NCBI GenBank assembly: GCA_027575765.1
Contig: JANBPT010000005.1
Coordinates: 62,001-126,000 of the forward strand
Direction: 5' to 3'
From: Tieghemiomyces parasiticus
Lineage: Eukaryota; Kickxellomycota; Dimargaritomycetes; Dimargaritales; Dimargaritaceae
DNA: 64,000 bases
Positions within the stretch are counted from its first letter, which is position 1; every line of letters starts with the position of its first letter. Both the position numbers and the translations under genes were made by a program. Positions 43,838-53,900 of this stretch are shown here, piece after piece. The notes below the pieces were generated by a model, which saw only the letters and a program-made list of their open reading frames with translations, ran no database searches and had not been told where the DNA came from.

Positions 43838-46800
43838 CTAGTTCGCCCCCACGATAACCTGTCCCAAGAGCTTGTACGCCGCCGGTAGGCATGTCATGGC
43901 GAGGGGGCCCAGAAGGAGCCCGTGTGGGCCAAACGCCCAGAGGCCGAGGAGGACAGCAAGGGCAGCGAAGAACGGGTTGGTATCAGGGATGGCCGCGTAG
44001 AATACTGGATCAACAACCCATTCGACCAGGATGTGGGCGCCGAGGAGACCACCGGCGGTCAAAAACTGACCCTGGGCGAGCAGCCAGAGGGTGGGTGGGA
44101 CGGCGACAAACCATGAGTTAACCACAGGGACGACCGCGATCGCGCCGGAAGCTAAGGCGCAGGTATAGACCAAGGCGCGGATCCCCCAGTACCGCAGGGT
44201 AACCCAGGTGAACAGGGAGTGGAACACTGCCATCTGGACCGAGCATAGGAGGATACCACCGATGCTCCGTTCGATGGCACGCCTCAGGTGTTGTTCCCGA
44301 TCGATGAAGACTAGCACGCGACCCAGGGAGTGGAGGACCGACTGGTCCTGGACTAGCAATGAGTAGAGGGTAACGAAGAAGAGCAAAATGCGGAAGAGCA
44401 CGTCAAATCCCACACTGAGGATCCGGACTAGCGTCAGGAGGCTGGCGCTGAAGGCCCGCAGTGCTTCCGTACCCAACCGGCCAACCGTGGTAATGGCTGC
44501 CCGGTGCAGGTCGGCGACCAGGTGGAGTAGGTGAGTGTTTTGGGCGATCACGGCGGACGTGGTCAACGTATAGAGCTCCCGAAGGGCATTCGGGTACAAG
44601 GTGGGCTGCAGAAGCGAGGACCAGGTACGGGTGCGGAAGGCCTGAACGAGGAAGGTAAGGGCTGGGGGATGACATTCCGGGTCACAGGCGGTGGCCCCTG
44701 GTGCGAAAGGCGAATCGACGGGGCACACTGCGCAACCTTCACCGTAGGCGGCCGGCACGGACAGGGAAATGGATTCAGGCGTCGAGGACCAGGCCGTCCT
44801 CAGGTTATCGGTGGCCGCTGTCCGGTCAACAGGGGTGGTCGCATCGGGTAGCGACGGTTCGTGCAGATGAAGACCAGCGGCTTGGAGGCGCGGCCGGTCG
44901 GCAATGATGGAACCGAGGTGCTTGAGGGCCATGATGTGGCTGTCGCGGTCGGCCGGGTCAAGTATAGACTCAGCGGTGACCGGGTACGGCTGGTCACCAC
45001 TGATAACCGGCCGTGGCGAGCTCACCTCACCTTTGAACGCGAGGTACTGGCGGCGGAACCGTTTGAACAGGGCGGCCGCGGTGACATTACTGCCGGGGTA
45101 GTGCTCCTGGAGCTGGGCGTTGGCCCAGGTGGACAGCTCACCCTGGAGCCCAAGGGTGAGCGCGATGAGTTGGTGGGTCAGGGTTTCGGACACCCCCGTC
45201 AGGTTGCTGGCCAACCATGGGTGCCGACGGTGGTCGAGTCGGTCTCCAGGCGAGAGTGTACTGACGACTCGAATGAACTGGTAGGAATCGTCCAGGAACT
45301 GCGCCGTCTCCTCGGCGGCTTTGTAGACCAGAAAGCCAAGGGCCACCGTACCCACCGTGGCCACACCGCCAATGAGGAGGGCCGCTACCAGTCCGTTGAG
45401 GGAGCTGATTAGCCTCCGCTGGAGTGAGCGGTGGACGGCGGCCCCAACACGGCCCATACTGTGGATAACCAACCGACAGGCCAGTAGGAAATGCGTCAGC
45501 AGCGTGTAGGGCATGCTAACTATGAAGCCGGCGCAGGCCCAGATCCGGGTCCGAAATTTGGCGACTGGGGAGTTCACAGGGGGAGGCGCAGGTACGGGCA
45601 GATTGAATTCCGCCATGGACAGCTCACCACTCGATACGCCGCTGTCGCTGTCTCTACTCCAGCCGGTCGGCGTGGGTGGGGATGAAGGTTGAACCAGAGG
45701 AGTCGATGAACACGTGCAGGGCGAGCGCTGACGCAGGCGGAACTGGCGCATAGTACGTTGGATACGAACAACCATGGGCTGAACAACATTGGTGGCTAAC
45801 GCAGCCAGGATGTAGACCCGTACGAGGCGGAGGCCGCCGCGTAGGGCGATGTGACCTAGTAGCATACCGAGTACTAACAGGGCCGGCGTTTGTAGATCAG
45901 CCGCTTGAATCTGGCCAGTCTGAATGGCCTCCGCCAAAAGTGAAAGCAAACACAGTCGGAACACAGCGGCGATCCACCACCACGAGGCCTTAGGGTCCAC
46001 ACTGTCGGCTTGCGGATCCAGGGATTCCGTAGGGCCTGCGGACTTGGCGTGGTTATTAATCGCCGACCGTCCTGGCAGGTGGGACCCAGGGTTCGGCACG
46101 CGGAACTGGTCGCCGAAGGTGAAGGGCGGCACGTTGGGTGCGCGGAAAATAATGGGTGAGATTCTATCGAGGAAGCGGCGCTTAACGCTATACGCGGCAT
46201 CAGGCCGGTGGAACAGCCTGGGTGGGGCCGGGCTGAAGACGCCGCTAGACGAGGGTGCGAATTGGAACGGGACAGGGGATTTGGGTACGGTCAAAAGTGA
46301 CGCCGATCGGGTCGGAGGTGATGAGGATACGGAGACGGTAGGACCCACTGGCTCAACTTCGCATGCCTGGTTCGAACCCAGGACGCGGTCGATAGTTAGC
46401 GGGGAGATGGGCCCGGATTCTAAAGACCGGCCGGGCAGCGCGATAGGGGAGACAGGGGCTTTGACCGTAGGAGACGACAGTCCGAAGGGCGGGGAGAGGG
46501 GTCGCCGTGCCGCCAGTAGCGGACTACGCGGACCGGTTGGACTACCTGGCCGACTACCCGGGTTGGAGCCAAATAAGCGCGGCGAAATGGTGAAGTCGGA
46601 CGCTGGAAAGGCCGCGGTACCGAAGCGTGGCATGGCCTCTTCCTGCGCCACGGGGTTGTCCTTGCGCTTGGGCGGGCGGGCCTTACGGGCGGACCGTGGC
46701 AACGTATTACGCGGGCGTTCCCGCCAGCCGGCACAGGTGTCGCAGCGAGTTCCGGTCGGTGAGGTATCGGTGTCATTATCGGGTGCGCTAGTTGGTACCG

Positions 46801-47077
46801 TGAGGACTTTGGGCGGTGAAACCCTTGCCAGATAGTCAATGAGGCCGACGTACTCTCCGAACCCTAGCGCCAGGAGGGAGCTGAGTCGTGTACCGAGCAG
46901 TACGGCGGACAGCATACGTAGGTGGTGCCGTAGAAGCCACGGTCCTAGCGCCAGGCCCGGGGTCGACAGCTCCGCACGCAGGTGGGTTACAATGGCCGCT
47001 TTGAGAGAGTGGAGGGGCACTGAGATGGCCGCCGCCCAGAATAGGGCAGAGAAGTAGGGTCGGAGGCTGGCAAACAT
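43838..47077 (-). CDS. TMEM245: TMEM245 / AI-2E-transporter-like multipass membrane protein
   Basis: 1079 residues in one exon. N-terminal hydrophobic segments (about 5-85), a long Ser/Pro-rich hydrophilic region (about 95-350), then several membrane segments and a C-terminal block (about 895-1079). That block has alternating hydrophobic helices containing VPVVNSWFVAVPPTLWLL, AHILVEWVVDPVFY and FGPHGLLLGPLA, the pattern of the AI-2E transporter/UPF0118 superfamily as found in TMEM245. Substrate unknown. A second soluble part near 700-850 contains short cysteine-bearing text (EGCAVCP). Long antisense frames inside the gene are shadows. Start is an ATG right before the first hydrophobic segment. 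Confidence 0.87.
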   Translation of the reverse strand: MFASLRPYFSALFWAAAISVPLHSLKAAIVTHLRAELSTPGLALGPWLLRHHLRMLSAVLLGTRLSSLLALGFGEYVGLIDYLARVSPPKVLTVPTSAPDNDTDTSPTGTRCDTCAGWRERPRNTLPRSARKARPPKRKDNPVAQEEAMPRFGTAAFPASDFTISPRLFGSNPGSRPGSPTGPRSPLLAARRPLSPPFGLSSPTVKAPVSPIALPGRSLESGPISPLTIDRVLGSNQACEVEPVGPTVSVSSSPPTRSASLLTVPKSPVPFQFAPSSSGVFSPAPPRLFHRPDAAYSVKRRFLDRISPIIFRAPNVPPFTFGDQFRVPNPGSHLPGRSAINNHAKSAGPTESLDPQADSVDPKASWWWIAAVFRLCLLSLLAEAIQTGQIQAADLQTPALLVLGMLLGHIALRGGLRLVRVYILAALATNVVQPMVVRIQRTMRQFRLRQRSPCTCSSTPLVQPSSPPTPTGWSRDSDSGVSSGELSMAEFNLPVPAPPPVNSPVAKFRTRIWACAGFIVSMPYTLLTHFLLACRLVIHSMGRVGAAVHRSLQRRLISSLNGLVAALLIGGVATVGTVALGFLVYKAAEETAQFLDDSYQFIRVVSTLSPGDRLDHRRHPWLASNLTGVSETLTHQLIALTLGLQGELSTWANAQLQEHYPGSNVTAAALFKRFRRQYLAFKGEVSSPRPVISGDQPYPVTAESILDPADRDSHIMALKHLGSIIADRPRLQAAGLHLHEPSLPDATTPVDRTAATDNLRTAWSSTPESISLSVPAAYGEGCAVCPVDSPFAPGATACDPECHPPALTFLVQAFRTRTWSSLLQPTLYPNALRELYTLTTSAVIAQNTHLLHLVADLHRAAITTVGRLGTEALRAFSASLLTLVRILSVGFDVLFRILLFFVTLYSLLVQDQSVLHSLGRVLVFIDREQHLRRAIERSIGGILLCSVQMAVFHSLFTWVTLRYWGIRALVYTCALASGAIAVVPVVNSWFVAVPPTLWLLAQGQFLTAGGLLGAHILVEWVVDPVFYAAIPDTNPFFAALAVLLGLWAFGPHGLLLGPLAMTCLPAAYKLLGQVIVGAN

Positions 47078-47211
47078 TCATAAGGACGGTGGCCGACAAG
47101 TAAGGACGAATCAATTAGCGGGAGTTGATTTACCAGGTGGTCTAACGGGGCACCTGCCAGCCAGCCAGAACGTGTATGGGCCACCTATGGTATCCATTAG
47201 GGCTCAGCAAC

Positions 47212-47424
47212 TTACAGTAGATAGTTCAGCCAGATGGCCACGAGAAAGGCCAACCCGACGACATTGACGATAAAGTGCAGTACGGCAACTTTCACCTGGT
47301 CGCGGTCCACAAGGGGGTGGTTTAATAATAAGGCTCGGGTAGTAGGGCTACCGGGGACCTGGGCAGCGCTCATCGTCGCGCCAATTGGCATCGGCCGGCC
47401 GCTGAAGAGGGATGAGCTGCGCAT
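47212..47424 (-). CDS. Small tail-anchored protein, unknown
   Basis: Up to 70 residues with strong C/G third-position bias, so very likely a real gene. ATGs at 47424, 47391 and 47376 are all in frame; I cannot decide among them. A polar N-terminus (ATMSAAQVPGSPTTRALLL) leads to a C-terminal membrane segment (VLHFIVNVVGLAFLVAIWL) ending NYLL, with almost nothing after it. This is the layout of a tail-anchored ER or outer mitochondrial membrane microprotein. It lies 134 bases upstream of TMEM245 on the same strand. I do not recognise the family; small Tom subunits and ER complex subunits were considered, but no motif matched. An upstream exon is possible. Confidence 0.6.
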   Translation of the reverse strand: MRSSSLFSGRPMPIGATMSAAQVPGSPTTRALLLNHPLVDRDQVKVAVLHFIVNVVGLAFLVAIWLNYLL

Positions 47425-48158
47425 GCCGGCCCACGGGAAATGACAGCGTGGCCTGTAGCGCCCCCCAGCGGTTCGAAAAATCGGTTCTTAGGTCTCCAGT
47501 GGACGAGATAAGCTGGGTGCATATACGAATGCTGATTTTCGAAGCGGGTGGTTTGCGGGATCGAAGAGCAGATTAGGCAAACCAGCGTGTGCCGAACTAG
47601 TTGAGGGCATGCAACATGCAATGCGTACTAAGGGGTACGTTGTAAAGTGTTTGTATTGGAGATATAGTAAAGGACCGTTCGATATCAAGCATTTACGGAT
47701 AGGACAGTAGGAAAGGCCGGCCTGAACATAGTGGTCAGCTGTGGTAAATAATGGTAAAGCCTAATCCACCTATGTGATTGGGCTCCCGCTGCCAGTTTTG
47801 GTTAAGGCTGCTGGACGAAAAGTCCAATGGGCATGGCTTCCCGCCCCCCCCCCTCCTCAGTGGGTGGTTAAGTTTAGCCTTGGCCCTGCCTCCTCCACGA
47901 CCTCCTCGCATAGCGATACACTGAGGCTTTCTCGGCGGACTTGCGACTGGGCCTAGATCGGCGCGTACATGGGGATGCACAGAAGCACGCGACACAGTAT
48001 TAATGGGGAAGAGCTGGGTGGTGAATAGGATAGTTAGGCATGGGGCCAGCCTCCCTCCTACCAAAATGGGATCAGTATTGCCACTGGTCTTGAACCCCAA
48101 CGGGCCATTCGCTACGCCCCCACCAATTGGGTTCATGCTCCCGGGAGAAGCCCTTCGA
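47425..48158. other. Intergenic, no gene supported
   Basis: Upstream of the microprotein and downstream of POT1, both minus strand. Frames at 47370-47688 and 47735-48211 lack bias and overlap real genes. C-rich homopolymer near 47845-47855. Confidence 0.4.
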
Positions 48159-50375
48159 TTATGAAACCAGCTCGGTGGCGAACAGGCTGTATCGTCGCTG
48201 GCGGCGGCCATCCACCGTCACCTCGTACGACTTGATGCAAAGGTCGATAAATGGGCCCGCGACTACCGTGAGCTGCGGCACGGCCTCTGGGGCAGGACGG
48301 CGGGCCGCCCACGCTGTAGTATAGATCTCGGGCATGACTGGTCCCAACCGCCGTAGCACGCTATCATAGGCTGCAGCGTCCTGGTGTAAGTTGGTCGGTT
48401 CAAGGTCTCCGAAAAAGTATAGCGCGTCGGCCCCAAAGACCATGACCCGTAGCCGGTCTCCGGCTGCGTCCTTGAGCAGCAGGGTGGCGTTATACACCAT
48501 GTCCCTCGGGACTAACGGGTTCTTGCAGTGGGTACACATAGCTGCCGATGCGTTAGTTGCGGCCTGGCTGTGCTGGCACCCGGCGCAAAAGTACTGGGTC
48601 AACGCCGCCAGGAGTTTTGGGGCGCAGGCGGTGATCTGTGCGCGCAGGCGGAACTTCCAGGTGGGTTTCGCAAAGTTGAGCACGTCAGCGATTGGTGTGA
48701 TCGGCTGCTTCGGGAACTTAATCCGGGTGAGGGGCGCTTGAACCACAGGTGGAGCCGGGGCCGGCGTTGCCACTGGGCTGGCACGAGGAGGCGAAGGTGA
48801 TTCGAGTCCTGCGTCGGGTTCCTGGGCTGGTGAAGCTGGGATGGGCGAATCGAGGGCTATAGCCGCTAGTTCGGTGGTGACACGCTCCAGGTAGGCTGCC
48901 CGGCGCTGGACCATTCGGCCGGCCTCTACGCTGGTCGGCTCGTGGATCCGACGATGGGGTTTATCCGGGTACTGCATGTCGGCACTGAGGATCAGCACCA
49001 ACTCGCCCTCGAGGACTTTGGTTGTGCAATTAGTAAGGGTTACTACCGTGCCCGGAGAGCAGTCCTGCAGAGCCTGGGCACGGACGCCCCAGGCCTTGCA
49101 CGAGAGTACCCGCCGGCCGCTGATACGGTGCGGGTACTGAGGGTCTGGGGGTACGTAACTAAAGTGGTAGGGGGTAATAGGAAGAGGCAGAAACAGTCGG
49201 GATTAGGAGGAAGAAGTGGTACGCTTTGGGAGGGAGGGGAAGTTTACCCCCTCCATGGGAGGAATTGCGTAGGAAACCGACTGGACGCCGTTAAAAGGGC
49301 AAGTATGTTGGTATGGCCGGCCACACCGACGTCACCTGCTTTCACTTACGGAAGAACGTTGTTCTCAGTGTAGTCGGTCACGGTAAATTTGAGAACAACC
49401 TGATCAACGGGGCCCTCGATGGAACGCTCGTTCTCCACGATCTAGTCGCGGGTGTAAAACGAGCGGATGGGTAGTGGTGGGAAAGCAAAGCGACATGGAT
49501 GTTCAGCCGCCACTTCTTCATCGGCAGATCACGCGGACCTGGCGAATATGGCCGGGCGGCCTCCTAATGATCCTCAACTTGGGCCAAACCGATAACCCAC
49601 CTACCTGTACAAAGACATCCACGAATTCGCCCTCGCGAAGATCAGATATGAGACGCAACGGGCGGTATTGGCGTGTGGAGACCGGGACAGACGGTAGTTG
49701 CCCAAGCCGAGCTTGCAAGTCACCCCCAACATTGCGTCGAATGTAGGCCCACCATGCACGGAAGAACAGCACCTGTGCAGCCAGGTCTGAAGACTCCAGG
49801 GCGTCGGGGCTGAGCCCGTGCTTCAAAACGGCCTGGCTGAAGGTCGGCGGCTGCGCGTGGCGCTCGAACTCGGCACGGTCGCTGAAGACTTCGTCGGGAA
49901 ATTCCTGGTCGGGGCTGTGCACCACCAGGTAGCGCGAGTAGTGAGTGGACAGGGCCTGCCAGTTGCCGTTGTAAGGCCTCATGTTAACAGCCTGGCAGAT
50001 CATAATATCACCGACCCGCTGCACCGGGGGAAACATGAGGACGTCCGGGAAGAAAATTAGGGCCGGAATGCTGGGTAGGTTATCGTAGCCGCGGACGTCC
50101 CAGTGATCGACGCACTCATCGTTAGGTAAGACATAGAGCGCCACGGTGCGGGAGAGGTCCGAGCCGCGCGATTCGGTGATGGGCGTGAAGGACCGGACCA
50201 CCCCAACGAAGCTGACTATATTCGCCTGGTGACCAGACAGACTGCTCTGAATGGCGGCCGGGCTTACGAGAGGTGGCTGGGACTTGAGCGATGCCGATCG
50301 ACGACCTCGTGCCGGGGCTGTGGTGTAGGGTTTATAAGGCACATTGGCTGGGAGCTTGAACCGGGGCGGGGGCAT
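48159..50375 (-). CDS. POT1: Telomere single-strand binding protein POT1
   Basis: Three exons inferred: 50375-49605, 49441-49350, 49158-48159, giving 620 residues (human 634). The first OB fold (about 50-155) has IVSFVGVVRSFTPITESRG-D and RVGDIMICQAVNMRPYNG, typical of the telomere-binding Pot1 domain. OB2 (about 245-345) is completed by exon 2 (VVLKFTVTDYTENN). The C-terminal part starts KFRLRAQITAC, carries two CxxC pairs (C479, C482, C496, C499) and ends FIDLCIKSYEVT, which parallels the C-terminal OB/zinc region of human POT1 that binds TPP1. It caps G-strand telomeric overhangs. The acceptor of exon 3 was chosen among three AG sites because only 49158 keeps the frame. Secure call at family level. 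Confidence 0.9.
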
Positions 50376-50964
50376 TGCGAAGGACGGTGCAATCGGAGAA
50401 GAGATTCGGTGCAGAACTGAAAATGGGACAATTCAACAGCAAGGAAGTCGAGGTGGGCGGAATGCGGGTGAATCTCTAAGTGGGGTTGTCGGGGAACAAA
50501 AAAAATATATCTATCTATCTATAGGAATGGAAACCGGTCGCGTCCGCAGCAGAAACATACGGCTCCGTGCCTGCGCCTGGCAAAGGCGAGGAGCGGCGCT
50601 TGAACCGCCTGCAACTCCCAACAGTGAGAGCTACGTGTCGAACCTGCTATCCACCCACGGACTTGCCGTATCCACTGTGATTTGAGTGCGTGCGCCCGGT
50701 TCAGGGCCCACTCCCTTCAAACCATGCCTACACATTCAGCCCTCATCGTCCCGGGGGGTCTGACAGCTGCTATCCCCTCCCCCCTCATCCGCCCAGCTCA
50801 CTTGTTCAAGGCTGGCCTCCTGATTGCCTCACCATCCATCCGGCCGTTAACTTTGGACCTTTTCGTATTCCAACCCACGCGGCCCCTCGCTCGTATTCAT
50901 CGCTCACTGGTGGACTTGGCCCCATCCTCATCCCTCCACCCTCAAGCCGCCCAGTATCTCCGCC
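50376..50964. other. Divergent promoter of POT1 and the Gea/GBF1 gene
   Basis: 589 bases between divergent starts, with an ATCT microsatellite (50505-50523) preceded by an A run. CT-rich leader before 50965. No gene seen. Confidence 0.5.
50505..50523 (+). repeat. ATCT microsatellite
   Basis: Four tandem ATCT units directly after an A-rich run in the POT1/GBF1 divergent promoter. Confidence 0.75.
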
Positions 50965-53900
50965 ATGACTCTCCCCGCATCACCACTATGCAACGAGTAC
51001 TATGCCCTTCTGAACTGCCTGCGGCGGAGTAACGCCTGGCGTCGCACCTCCATAGGGCTGCCTTTCGGTAAACTGGGCATCCAGCTCGGCATGAGCTCCT
51101 TCGGCCCAGCCTCCGAGCGCCAGGCCGGACCAGCTGTCAATTCGACTACCACCTCCAACACCGCGCCATCTGCCGACTGTCGTAGTGCCCAGCTGCACAG
51201 CTGCTACGCCCGGCTGTGCACCGACGCAACAGCTGCATCAGACCCCACCGCGTACCGCCGGGCTGCCCTCGAAGGTACGACGGTGGTCCTGGACACTCCG
51301 ACCGCCCGGGCTCACTTTCTAGACGCCATTGAAGTCCTGCTTGACGTGCTTCGTCTGTCTCCCGCAGGACTGGAAGGCCATCTACTCGACCTCTTGTTCC
51401 CGCTGCTGGTAGTCCTGCGATCGGGAACCACGGGCAACATTACACTGGTGGCCCTCCAAAGCCTGCAACGCATCGTGGCCAGTGGCGCATTAGAACGGGC
51501 GGCTCGTATCCCACTTGGTAGCGATAAGGCCCAGCTCACGCCCGCCTCGACCGACCTGCCAGTCGCATTGGATTACTACCGTACCCTAGCGGCCGTGGCC
51601 GCGGCCGCCGCTCAGTGCCGGTTCGACTCGACCGATGCGGCTACTGATGAACAGGTCCTAAGTCGCGTCCTCGAGCTTATGGACGCCGTACTGGCACGAC
51701 CTGGTGGCACTTTCCTAGGGGACGACCTGATCTGCACCATGCTTGAGACCACCATTAGTCTGGCCTGCCAGGGTAAGGTTAACCCGTTACTGCGCACCGC
51801 CGCCGAGTCTACCTTGCTCGGTTGGGTGGACCGCCTGTTTGGCGACCTTCAAGCCCAACTGGTACGTGCTGAGGCCACTTCAGCCCCGGCTGGGGAGTCC
51901 GAAAAACCCGGTGCAACGACCCGTCAGCGGAGTGACAGCATCCCGGTGTTGCGAATTAACCCCACCGAATCCGCCGGTCACCGCGAGCCTGTCCCTGCCC
52001 CGGAACCCAGCCAAACTGCGGATGGACCCGCCGTTACCCCACCGTCAGATGATCCCCACGCCGCCTACGCCGTCCTGCGGGCCGAACGCCACGGGGTCCC
52101 CTGCCTTCTGGAACTGCTGCGCGTACTCGCCGCCCTCGCCGACCCCCACGACGTGCAATACACCGACGGCATGCGCCTGATTGCCCTGCACGCCTTGGAC
52201 GCCGCCTTCGCCACCGCTGGCCCGGCGCTGGCCACGCATCCAGCCTTCCATGAGATCATCACCCAGGCCCTACTCAAACATCTTTACCGGATCGTGGAAG
52301 CCGACTTTCTGCCGTTGATGCCCGCAGCCCTGCGTCTCGTCACCGATCTACTCCCCGGGCTACGCACCGTCTCTCCTACGTATTTCCACACGTTCTTCGC
52401 CCTCCTCCTGGCCCGGTTGCATTTACCACCTCTAGCGAACACCACGGCTGTGGACCCTATCACTGCGACGGGGGCAGACGCGGCCGCCCTGGCTGCTTGG
52501 CTACCCGAGGCCACGACGGAAGGCGCCGACGGGCTGCCCACGTTCCGCTACGCTCTGCTTACGGCACATCTCCCGCCGGCACTACTCCAGCGTGTCCGCC
52601 CGCTCCCCACGCCACAGCACCGCCTGCTCCTTGCCCGGGCCGTTGACCAGCTGGCTGACAGTGACGGTGCCGCGGGTGAGCTGTGGGCAGCGTATGACAC
52701 CGACCCGTACGCCGGGAATCTGTGGGAACTTTACATTGCGTATCTGTGCCGCCACGCCGTTCCGCAGCTCGAGCGGGACCTAGTGGGCGCCCACTCCAGT
52801 CGGAGTGGCGAGTCGACTACGACCCCTGCGGCGCCACCAGCTGCTGACCCGGCCCGCTTTCCGGACGTGACAGAGCGTCCCTTAGCCACCCTCATCCCAC
52901 TCCTGATTGCCTATAACCTCCCCGAGCACTATACTGCCCAGTCTGGGGCTTGGGACGTGGCGTTCCGAGAAGAAGGTCGGCTCTGCCTACAGCGACTCAC
53001 AGCACTGCTAAGCGGCATGCTGACGCGGACCGGCGGGGGGGCGATCACCCGGGACCCTTGGGCCGCCCTGATGGCTGGGGTGACGAACGGAGACGACGAG
53101 CCGCTCTCGGTAGACGCCCCAGTCCCGACCGCGGAGGAACGGGCTGGCCTGGCCGAGCTGGTACGTGCCCGCGCTCGCAAGGAGACGCTCTGCTTCGCGG
53201 TGGCCCTTTTCAACGATGATCCTAAGCTGTGTTTGCGGTTCCTACAGGACCGCGGCTGGCTACCATCCACCGCTGCATCCACGGACGGTGAAAAGGGCCC
53301 CGCCGACCTGACCCCCGATCAGGTTGCCATTTGGGCCCGGTTCCTCCGCTACGCACCGGCACTCAACAAGGCCTGTCTGGGTGACTACCTGGCTCGCCCT
53401 CAGCAGCTCCCGGTCCTCCAGGCTTACGTGGGGCTCTTCGACTTCACGGGCCAGCGCCTGGATGAGGCCCTGCGTCAACTGCTCATCGAGTTCCGACTGC
53501 CTGGCGAGTCCCAACAGATCGAGCGTATTGTGGAGACTTTTGCGGCCCACTACCATGCGGCACAGGGCACCTCGGAGGTTGCCACAGCGGACGCCGGATT
53601 TATACTGTCGTACGCGGTAATTATGCTTAACACTGACCAGCACAGCCGGCAGGTCAAGGAACGCATGCGCCTGGAGGATTTCAGCCGTAACCTTCGGGGC
53701 GTCAACGGTGGTGCAGATTTCCAGCCGGAGTATCTGGCCGCCATCTACACTGCCATCCGGACCCGCGAAATCATCCTGCCTGAGGAGCACGACCGGGCCG
53801 ACCGGTTCGATGAAGTGTGGGCCGGCCTCCACCCAGACCGGCAGCCCGACACGGACAAAGCGCTCGTGGTTGCCCCGACCCTACCGGTACTCCGCCCCAC

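Noticed and set aside
45924..46835. 303-codon plus-strand frame inside TMEM245
   Set aside because: Antisense shadow of a GC-rich coding region; product has no recognisable domain, while the minus strand encodes a conserved membrane protein.
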